From: Phallusia fumigata
Taxonomy: Eukaryota; Chordata; Ascidiacea; Phlebobranchia; Ascidiidae
Assembly: GCA_008931825.1 (NCBI GenBank)
Contig: QXVZ01027690.1
Location: forward strand, 1 to 64,000
Direction: 5' to 3'
DNA length: 64,000 nt
Positions within the stretch are counted from its first letter, which is position 1. Each line of letters opens with the position of its first letter. This document shows, one piece after another, positions 12,001-22,200 of the stretch. Made by a program: the position numbers and the translations under genes. The notes below the pieces were generated by a model. It was not told the origin of the DNA and did not search any database. It worked only from the letters and a program-made list of their open reading frames with translations.

Positions 12001-12060
12001 GGAACTTCCGGACCAGTATATTCGTCTCCGCATTACCATTTGATTATGAAAGAACGATAA
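9031..12060 (+). CDS. Cytochrome P450, family-2-like (CYP gene 2), complete
   Basis: ER-bound haem monooxygenase of the CYP2 clan. The exons are 9031-9306, 9809-9957, 10036-10138, 10255-10367, 10430-10545, 10619-10734, 10797-10941, 11485-11642 and 11749-12060. They sum to 1488 bases (495 aa), and nine exons is the family-2 layout. The N-terminal anchor spans about residues 14-30 and is followed by LPPGPFNFP. The I-helix motif AAGTETSS is near 304-311, ETYR at 360-363, PERHLD near 415-420, and FSIGPRNCLG has the haem ligand Cys441. The start was chosen because it aligns with the start of CYP gene 3; the open frame extends 13 codons upstream without a better ATG. The 3' part is copied in inverted form at 3.8-5.5 kb. 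The substrate is unknown. Confidence 0.95.
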
Positions 12061-12820
12061 AATAATTGTGTTTGTTGACGTGAAAGATTATGAAAGAACG
12101 ATAATTCTCGAACCCATAGAAGTGCAACTAAAGCGACTTTTATGAGCTTTGCGACAGAATGTTGTAATAAAACGATTTATTTTTTATCAATTTGTTACAA
12201 GTAAGTTTCCCTCCCAGTGTTTGCCTACACTGCTTTGGAAGACCGCATTTTGTTTGCAAAAAAATGTGAACATGCATTTAAAAAAACTTTCCAGTTCCTT
12301 ATTATACTTTGTAAATAGTAAAATTTGTCTAAAATTTGCTCCAAAAAGTTTGATTTGTGTTTTTGCACAGATTTAGATATTGATTGCGTTTTGCCCTACG
12401 CAGTCTTTTAGCTTGCTTTTTTGCACCTTTAGTTTTTGTTGCTCCCAAAAACAAACTTTATTTCTCAAATTTGCGTTAGCCAGCTCTACACTTCGGACAA
12501 ATAACCCTTTCCCTCCACATATTTTTGCCTCGTCGTTCCGCGCCCCACGACTAAATTGTTTCGCGGCAAACTAAGTTGCACCACGCCATGTTATACTGGC
12601 CGGTCAGTAAACAACAGGCTACTTATCATAATGACAAAGCAGGTTTTATGACGTAATATGTTTTCCGCTAAGTCTGTCATATGATACGCGAATCAGTCCG
12701 GAAACACACAATTGCGTCGAAACTAAAAAATCGACGAGCTGCGCTCTCCCAACAGAAACTTTACCACCGGTTTTATTTGCAGTCAGACTTTGCACATTCA
12801 AACAACTTTCTTCTATAAGT
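11280..12820 (+). repeat. Right arm of the inverted duplication
   Basis: Spans the end of intron 7, exons 8-9 and the 3' flank of CYP gene 2, and pairs with 3800-5495. The breakpoint inside intron 7 explains why only exons 8-9 exist in the left copy. Confidence 0.85.
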
Positions 12821-13244
12821 GTATTTAAGGTTGTAAGCTTAGCTGGTTAGTAAACAAGTGGTCACTATTCATACCATCCGATGTTTCTTATAAAATCAAG
12901 CCGCGCTGACACAGATCATGTTTCTGGTATGCTCTTCTGCAAGCCAAAGGGTGGTGCAATTTACTGGTAACTGCAGTTTGGGGAATTAGTTGGTTGGTTG
13001 GTTTCGTCCTATACCATGACAGGTGAAAATGTAATAGATTTTTAGCAAAGCATATTGACTGTAATGGACAACAAGTATTAGATATAAATTTAACATGTCG
13101 CACATGCAAAATGCGCTTATACAGTAGTTGCAATACACTAAGGCAAAATGCAGCAATTCTGTCGCCCTTGAAATAGCCTAACAGTAGACGAAATGTTAAA
13201 ATGAATTTGCAGATTGTTAAAGGTGGATCCAAGAAGTCTATTAA
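12821..13244. other. Intergenic spacer upstream of CYP gene 3
   Basis: About 420 bases between the end of the duplication and the next P450 start. No gene seen. It presumably carries the promoter of CYP gene 3, but no convincing TATA element was found. Confidence 0.55.
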
Positions 13245-16166
13245 ATGGGTGTTGTTTCCGCAATACTGTTGCAATTTCAGTCGGGACATATACTACTTGC
13301 TTTAGTATTCGTCTGGTTGTTTCGTTTGCTGCTGAAGCAGTTCGATCGAAGCTTACCACCGGGTCCGTTTAACTTTCCGGTTGTCGGTTGTTTACCGTTT
13401 CTTGACCAACACCCGGAAAGAATTTTCTCGAAATGGGCGAAAAAGTACGGGCCAGTGATCTACATGAAGCTCGGTCCACACAAAACAGTTGTTCTCAACA
13501 GTTATGAAGCCATCGAACAGGTTGTATTAATTTTAAACTGAAATATGTACAAGAGCAGGAATGAATATCTAATTTCACTTAACGACTATCTAATTTTTTG
13601 TTGTCAGGCGTTTGTTCAACAAAGTGGTAATTTTAACGGCCGTTTTCAAACGTTTTTCACCAAGTTTGCCTGTGGTGGGGACCATGGTATTCTGTTTCTC
13701 AACAATCAAGAAAACTGGAAAGTACAAAGACGTTTTGGAATACGTAGCCTGGCAGGGTATGTTATGAATACTAGAAAATTCAGAACTTAAAACCAAATGA
13801 ACTTAGTGAGCCTATTTTGTTCTGTTGGTATTTGTTGCAAAAAAATTCACCAGGGTTGGTAACTTCAAGTCACTGCACAGTCACAATACAAGCACACCAC
13901 AGTTACTCGATCATAATGTGTAATAAACAAAAATATTTTCGAATGTACCGCTTGCGCCATGCCTTTACTTCACAAAGGTTTTATTTCTAGAGCGGAGACG
14001 TCCATATTTCTTCGAATACAAAGCAAAACGTAGGACGTATAATAGCGTCTATTTGCAGCCCGTGTGGTGACCGAATGCTACCACCCTGTCAGGTAGCCTT
14101 AACATGTAATAAACAGTCGTCATCAATATCTCTTGCAAAGTCATTACCATTTTCACATAAACTGACACGATGCAGTACGTAATACGTCACACGTTACGGT
14201 TGACGGAGTGCCTGCGCGTGGTGACTTTAGTCTACCAACCCTTTTTAAAAATGTAGTTTACTTCAAATGTTTTTAACAAATACGTGACTATACTAAGCAA
14301 TCTTTTTTGTGTCCCCGTACGCAGTGCGAACTTGCGAGGAAAGAGTTTGGAAGCGAGAATTCGAGAAGAGGTCGAACTGCTTTGTGACGAAATTCGAGCT
14401 AAAGATGGCAAACCGTTTGTGCTGGAAGTATGCTCATAACACAATTACGTATCTAACTCAAACATTAAGTTAAACTCAAAAACCCAACAGTCACAAATCA
14501 GATTCATACACTTTGCATTCAGTACCTATGTTTTAAAGGGGGACTTATCCCACAGCGTATCTAACGTTATCAATGGAATCACGATTCAGCAACGATGCAA
14601 CGACAAAGGAAATGAGGCGTTAATGGCATACGTGGACCATGTTGTAACGAGGTATGGACTGCCTTTTTAAACAAAGATGCATTGTAAATATGTCAAAGGT
14701 TTAATTTTCTTTTACTTTCCATCACACATCCTTCGTTTTCGTGTCAACCATTTCTCAGGCTTTTTCTAGCCACAATAAGGCCCGCAAAAAAATTAAAAAC
14801 AAAACATATTTTGTCAATATTGAGTGCCCTCCTAAGTACGATAATCTGTAACCCACACAAAATCCGCCCTTAAAACTATAGGCTTTCTGGGCCACTGTCC
14901 TTCAGAAACGTTGTTTAATGCATAATTATCTAAAGTTTTTTTTTTGATTGATTCACACATACATTACGAAAATAGTTAGATTCATGCTCTTGCAATATAT
15001 CTAGCGTACGGACCAATGGTTTCACCTATATACTTTTAACGGTGGCACCATGGACCAGATATTTTCCAAGTGTAGGAAAACGTTTCAAAGACATGCAAAC
15101 AGGTGTAAAAAAAGGAAACGGTAGGAAAAATGCTATATATTTGTGGTTTTCATATAACTAACTGATGTACGTTTGTTGCAGCTTTGTTTGATGAACTTAT
15201 TGATCAACGAGAAAAGGAATTTGATCCCAAAAAGCCAAACGGTTTTATCGACAGTTTTCTGGTCGAACACACGAAGAAATCCCCCTCATTTGAAAAGGTT
15301 ACTCTCGTTTTTAGCTACTGAGTTAATTGTGAAGAAATAGGTGTCAATAACAGCTCTGCAAACAAAATCAGAAGGAACAACTGAGAATTTTCCTCAAGGA
15401 CTTATTTGCAGCAGGGACTGAAACCAGTTCAAGTACATTGCGATGGATGCTCGTTTACATGATAAAACAACCAAACGTGCAAAAGAAAGTTCACTGTGAG
15501 ATCGACAAAGTTATCGGTGTGTATAAACTAGCCGTTTATGTCTAAACCCCAGTTTGGTAGGGAATTTTTAGCTTGGCGTGATTGTGATTTTAGGTCGCGA
15601 AGGTGTTGTGCGCCTTGGTGCGGATCTTCCGTATGTGAGGGCCATAATACAAGAAACATATCGCGTACAAACTCTTGTACCGCTTGGCATTCCGCGACGA
15701 ACAACCAAGGATACCAGTCTAATGGGATACCACATTCCCAAAAACACACAAGTAAGTTGCAATGACAGTAAACTATTGCAAAATTACAACAAATAATCCC
15801 CAAAAAGGCAAGACTGTTTTAGCAGCTACAAAACAATTCACCTTTACCATACAGATTTTGGCCAACTTGTGGCATGTGCACAACAATTCAGTGCACTGGC
15901 CAAATCCAAAAGAGTTTATTCCAGAAAGACATCTTGATAATGATGGAAATTTTGTTAAATCTGATTACATAATTCCATTTTCGATTGGGCCACGGAACTG
16001 TCTTGGTGAAAACTTGGCCAGAATGGAAATATTCCTCTTTTTTGTGTGTATGATGCAAAAATTTAAAGTGTTGCCAAATCCTGATAATCCAAACCCATCA
16101 ATGGAAGGAACTTTGGGCCCAGTATATTCATCTCCACATTACCATCTGATCATGAAAGAACGATAA
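13245..16166 (+). CDS. Cytochrome P450, family-2-like (CYP gene 3), complete
   Basis: Tandem paralogue of CYP gene 2. The exons are 13245-13520, 13608-13756, 14325-14427, 14539-14651, 15005-15120, 15182-15297, 15372-15516, 15594-15751 and 15855-16166. Every exon length matches gene 2 exactly, giving 495 aa. The anchor is at about residues 15-31, then LPPGPFNFP, the I-helix AAGTETSS, ETYR, PERHLD, and FSIGPRNCLG with Cys441. The second half of exon 1 is about 96% identical in DNA to gene 2, although the anchor-coding first third is strongly diverged, which suggests gene conversion. Function is inferred from family only. Confidence 0.95.
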
Positions 16167-16398
16167 AAAGACTGTTCATGTAATTCCTGCTCAAGGTGAA
16201 AAATCTAACATACAGTTTAGAAATTGAGTTTTAAAAATTGTTTTACCAAGGTTAAGGCCTAAAATTTTTCAGGTTTATTGTTAACAGTATGCCAGTCAGT
16301 GTCAAATACATAAGGTTTAAAAACAAGTTTTTAAAATCACCTCTAGTGTGTGCTTAAACTCTATGGCTATAATTTTCCATAAAATTTGAATGGGTGCA

Positions 16399-16404
16399 AA
16401 TAAA
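16399..16404 (+). terminator. Candidate poly(A) signal of CYP gene 3
   Basis: AATAAA lies about 233 bases after the stop codon on the same strand, the first clear hexamer downstream. Confidence 0.4.
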
Positions 16405-16529
16405 AAATGTACATGCAATACATTAAACAGGTTTTCACATGTACAACAATGGTGTTTTATGATGGATGGAACAAAACCCTATTATAATCCTGCAGTACAC
16501 AAAGGAGTATCAGCCATAAACTGTTACAC

Positions 16530-17973
16530 TTACCACGAACACACAGAAACATGAGGGGCCACCAGTTTAAATAGTTCACTGTTAGAGTTGTGTCTTTTTG
16601 ACATATCATAGGCTGTATCTCCCGACTTGTTTTTTATGTTCACATCAATACTCGGATGATTCAACAACAAGACAAGCACTTCGCGAGTTCTTCTTTCACC
16701 TAAAATTGAAATTGTTAAATTAATAGACTGAACTAAAATACAAAACACACACACACAGTAACACTAACTCGCTGCCGCATGAAGAGGGGTGGCATTTCCT
16801 TTTGATATAGCATTGACATCTGCACCATTATCCAACAACAACTGAGCCACATCCGCATTATTCCACTGAGCTTATTAAATATTTTAGTAAGAAAAGAAAA
16901 TAGTAAACCCAAAATCAAACTAGATTGGTTGCTTCACCAATACTGCCATTCCACATACTACCCCTAAAATGACACTTCCCACAAATTTATTATTACAGCT
17001 TATGTTTTCAATACCTGTATCGAAATGAAAAATGCGGAACACTGCAAAGATTCAGTATCAACTTATGTGGCTTTACAAGTTGCTGAACCCAACCAAAACA
17101 CCCATAGTGCATTTAATGGTAAAATTGTACCACCTATCAGAAAAAAAACTTTAGTACATTTACATTGAGAAAATACAGTAGGTTTTATTTTTTTGAATTT
17201 CTTGAGTAAAGCTTGTAAACAAACCACTGTTGGACAGAAAAAACAGCATTAAACTGTAACAGTAAACAGTATTTGCAAGGTTTTCTACAAATAATAGTAA
17301 GTTTGATTTACTTTACAAGCACAATGCAGTGGAGTCCACCCATCAATTGTTCGGGAGTGGACATTAGCTCCATACAAAAGTAACATCTGTACCACTTCAG
17401 CATACCCTTCAGAAGAAGCCCGGTGAAGGGCTGTGTATTCCTCAGCATCACTGAAACACAAAACAAAACACATTATAAGTTGGCCAACATGTATTTTATG
17501 AAATTTGTTTTGGTTAGCGTTAGGTAGAAGCTTAATGTAGCATTTGTGATGTTAATAATATGCCAAAGAATAACCAATTTCTGGGGGGATTGGTTGATGA
17601 CTGTATTTAAAAGCAAAGAAAAGTAACAAAAACTAAACATAACCAAAATATTTGCTCAGTAACATTGATGAAAATCGGTACACACATATCTTACCAAAAG
17701 TTTACTATTGTCCAATCATTGCATAAAATTTCTTCCACCAACTGCGTATGCCCTTTGTAAGCTGCCCACAGTAACTTTTCCTGTACATTTTCGGGTTCAT
17801 CCTCGTCTTCGCTTTCTGATGAGTGCTTGTCCTGTGTTTGCGTCAATACAACAAAAACAATTGCAAAACTACAAGGTATGCGTTCTGGCGAATTCTTACC
17901 AGGTCAAACATAGCACAGGGACAATTCAAATGATTTAAATCCAAAGAACTTTCCAGGTATAAAGCGAAGTCCA
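16530..17973 (-). CDS. ANKRD49: Ankyrin repeat domain protein 49-like
   Basis: Small ankyrin-repeat protein. Minus-strand exons read 17900-17973, 17695-17831, 17312-17450, 16769-16865 and 16530-16699. The order of segments matches remembered human ANKRD49: an acidic stretch (SESEDEDEPEN), LLWAAYKGHTQLV, EYTALHRASSEGYAEVV, DGWTPLHCACK-WNNADVA, then NATPLHAAASER and a short C-terminus. That gives about four ankyrin repeats. The exon phases join cleanly. The first coding exon is not resolved: 17900-17973 begins at a splice acceptor in phase 2 and has no upstream in-frame ATG before a stop. An internal ATG (AMFDLDKHSS) is an alternative start. Vertebrate ANKRD49 is linked to transcription and spermatogenesis; the role here is unknown. 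Confidence 0.85.
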
Positions 17974-19206
17974 CTGAAAACCCTTTGGTAAATCGAGTAA
18001 TTGACTTTGGCAATCATTAAACAGTACAATACTGAATTACAACAGCTTGGTGACAGTAAAGAGCTTTGTAGGTAATAAATGCAGCGGTCATTTTCTTTGA
18101 AACATTGACCAGCTCGTAAGAGGGAAAATAGTTTGGTACCTATCTGTTTGTGGTCATTTTGAGTTTTGCGTCTACACTTTGTTAACAGTTTGCATAACTA
18201 CTTAGCAAATAGATAACCCTTCCCGAGTTTTATAAAGTCGCAATGTCTAGGTGTCCATAAACATTAACTTTGGGGAATAAAAGTTGGTGTGCTATTAGGA
18301 ATAGGATCGGTCTTGCTGCATACAGTCCCTGGCTCTAATTATACCCAGCTGTCAGTAATTACCAACACTGTTAACGACAACTGCAACAATACTGCATGAC
18401 GTGCCAGAACTTCTTGAAATTTATTAGGTAGTCCCATTTTAATCGATTTCACCAAGATCATGTTTAAGTCTTACGTAAGAGCTCAACAAGAAAGATAAAA
18501 CCGTGCTTTTAGTCACCAGCGGATTCGTCAACAGTATAGTCCAAACCACGATATGCGCAGAAAGTTGAGTAGCCGACTCGAAAGCGATCGACGTGACTGT
18601 AAAAACTACAACAAAATGAAATCGGCGTCAAAAGTAATGGCAAAAAATTTAGGGCAATAACTGAAGATTGTGAAACCTTAGAAATGTACAGAAGGGCTGT
18701 AAGGAAGGGCAACAAAGCGCAAGTAGAAAAAGGTAAAAAATATAACAATTGTCAATTCAGTCGCAGTTAGTTCACATAAAAAAACGGTTTTACAGAACTC
18801 GAGTTTAGACACCGTTGCGACACCACACTTAACTGAACGGACCAACTGGGCAAAGGAAAGTTACGCAAATGGAATTTGAAATCAAAAGGAAATTATAAAA
18901 TCATGCCGTGAGTGCTAAACCGAAGTGAAAATCCGTGGCACAAAAATTTAGTTGACACATTATATGGGGCATAGTTGAGAAGTTTAGGGAAGGTTTTCCA
19001 TACACATGTCGCACTGTGGCATGTTAACACCAATCAGAATGTACTGCTGAGCACGCAAATCGGAGATACACGCCAAAGCCTCCAGAAAGCGAGGCACGAG
19101 CAAACAAAAACTCATGTCTAATGAGAGCGATGAGGCAAGAAGGTCGTGTAACTTTATCGATTGAGAAATGAGAATACCAAGCCAACACTGATACACGAAT
19201 GATACG
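17974..19206. other. Intergenic region between ANKRD49-like and SCHIP1-like genes
   Basis: About 1.2 kb with no recognised exon, apart from the unresolved first exon of the ANKRD49-like gene that may lie within it. Open frames near 18509-18748 and 18984-19206 show no family resemblance. The latter directly follows the SCHIP1 stop codon and is probably 3' UTR. Confidence 0.5.
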
Positions 19207-22200
19207 TCATACGGTCGTTTCCGGCCCAAGGGAGTTAAGGATCGCCTTCATGTCTTCGATGTCCACTAGCTTAGAGTCTTGCTGAGTCTGCAAGTCGTCT
19301 CTCTCCACGAGCAGTGTGACAAGGCCTTCGTTTAACGCTGCACAGGAGTACAAGTGATTGATTGTTTTACGTTGCAGAAGCACACCGACTTTCACAGGTC
19401 ACAAATGGCGCTTCGCCGAACACAAACATTTTGTATAGTTTAAGTGTCAATGAATTAGTGACAAATATATCGTGACACGAAAATGAGTTAGTTCTAGTTT
19501 TATGCATACGCTTTTTACTAGTCTCGCTGTAAACCGATTGCCAAAGAAAGTTTTCCAATAGAATTGCCTTACATGTTTTTTGTTAACCGATTGCCAAAAA
19601 ATTACCTCATTCCAAATAGAGTTACACGTTTGCCTAAGAAGCCTCACCCAAATTAGATTGGTTTTAGATTAATCAATAATATGCTAACGTCAATGAATTC
19701 CTGGCAGCGTCGGGCCTTGACAAAACCTCCATTGCTTAAGTTATTTTAAGATGTACCAAATCGGTAACTTTATCTCTCCTACTACCTTGTTTCTTCGTGT
19801 GCATGTCGTTCAATATTAACTGCAGTTGACCCAACGTCATTTGTCGACAATCGTACTTGGTAAGGGCGTAAGCTTTTATCTTGGCATTGGTTTCGTCGTT
19901 AAGACTAACGCTCAGCTGGAAGCACAGTGAACTCGTAAAAAGTAGGCCCCACAAACCAATACACGCGACGTAGCAAGGCAACAAACCAGTTTATGGACAA
20001 TCGAAGAGTTTTTGGTCAGTTTGTTTCTTTGTCTGTCTTCCATCGCTTGTTCCTTGGCCTTCTGGTGTGCTTGAGCAAGTTGGTACCTTGCCTCTAGCTC
20101 CATTTCTTCATGCTTGCTTCTCCCACTTCGCAGATCTACAATATTACAAAGAAACAAAAGGAACAAAACGGCAACTACTACCCAGTTTATACAATTTGAA
20201 ACAGAAATCATACATTTAAAATTATATTATTAATTTAATGGTTATTAGTTTTACTAAGATGTAACATTCATTGTTCAATTTTTCTATTAAACCAGTTTGT
20301 GTTAAGATCATGTCAAAATCAAATCAAGCTCTTGAAATACTACATGTTTAAATAACAAACCACTTGTAATTTTTTGTTGCAATATGCTGAGGCTTATTTA
20401 CAACAAACAACCTTTTACACAAGACAGTTACAATACCCACTTCTCCATCATGACTGAATAGTTCTTACCATGGTGACTGTGGTGTACAATTGTGCCGTCA
20501 GAGTTAGTTGTGGTACTTAACGATGATAATGAAGAAGTTGGACTAGATGCATCGGACAGACGGTGCTGCCTCATGTAGCCTTTTCCATACCCACGAGGAG
20601 ACGCAAAGTATGGAGAAGCTGTAGGTGAAGCTGATGACGATTTGGTTTCACTTGTCTGAGATTTCTCTCCAGTTAAGTTATTTTCATTTTCATCAGATGA
20701 GCAAGATTCATTGATATAGCAAATTTGAAGGCTTTGATTGCAAGTTGAATACGACCTCTCATACCTGAAGTGAAAATTTATGTTATTTTATCGTTTTGTC
20801 TTTAAGACGACCTAGTGGAGGCCCAGACTTACCTGGGTTGTTGCCAGGTTTTATCACTTCCATAATTTGTATCCTCTTCATCAGGATCTGGCATAGACAA
20901 CTTTTTGCGAATTAACTCTCTGTCCAGCTTCTGCTTCTGCAGAACATAAAAAAGAACTTTAAAACATCAGTTACAGCATAATTTTGCAAGGAAATCATTT
21001 GTAGCTGCACAAAAGCAACATGGTAAACATGAACCTACTGTTAAAACACTACCTCTTTTAAAGACAAAACTTTGGGCTTGACTTTTACAGATGTGGTGAA
21101 GTCCTTTTCATCACCAAAACTAGTTGCGGAGATAAACCCACTATCAACTGTTGAAACTTCTGATGTGTCACTTTCAGAGAAGCAGCTGCGACTTTCCACT
21201 GACTTTAGCAACTTTTTTTGGTGCCTGATAGGTTGCGATGGCTTGTTTTTGCGATGCAACAGCAACAAAAGCTCTCGAAGAGTCAATGTAGCACAGGACA
21301 ACTCCTGCAGGTAATCCCTTTCATGCCAAATTACCCCAACGGCATCTGACATAATTTTTGGTAAACATTTGTCATCTAAACACTCATGGGATAATGAAAT
21401 AGCCATGTTCCTATCAAGCTACCTACAACTTCTAACAACACAAATAGTCAAATCATATTAGGCAACAAACAGACACTACTTGCACTATTAACCTTTAAAC
21501 AGCTGTTAATTGACAGCTTCTGTTCCAAACACTAACAGTCCACATTAAGTTACCACAGTGAACTAAAGACAGAGAGTGGTAAAGTCAGTCTTGGCTGTAA
21601 GTGGCAGACACTAAATCACAAGGGAAAAAAAGGGAATAATCCCAATTCAAAGGAGGTCAGGCAGCAGCAGCACGATCAATGGGTCCAGTAGTGTTCAAAC
21701 TCTAACTAGGCAACACAAACAAAAGCCTTTGCTTGCAAAGTGTGAACATAAAACTGCAAATTTACAAATGAAAAAATAATACCATGGCTAAATCAGTACC
21801 ACCTGCAACTTAGTGATAGACAACACCTACTACTGAATCTGAGATCCATTAACCTCAATCTGAACAAAACTTGGTTCAAGCAGTTTGTTTGATTTGATTG
21901 CATAAATAAGTTATGGCCAATAAAAGCACCTCATCTCTGAGTTCAAACACCAGCCCGGGGTCCAAAGTCCACATTAGATGAACATGGTGAAATGGCTGAC
22001 TCAACAGCATGTGATCAAACAGACCAATAAAATGCAACTACTGATTGTAACACAAATGCTAAATTTGCTTTTTTCTATTCTTGATGAACTTGTTGCTCAA
22101 TTTTGAGTAACTGGTATGCATAAAAACAATTATATACTCTACAAACATTAACAAAATCCTGGCCAATCAATAGTTGTCTCTCTAATAAAATGTGATGTAC

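Noticed and set aside
78-18325. Shared AGGATCGGT-TTGCTGCA at 77-95, 1475-1493 and 18304-18322
   Set aside because: The match is too short and isolated, with flanks that do not align, to call a repeat family.
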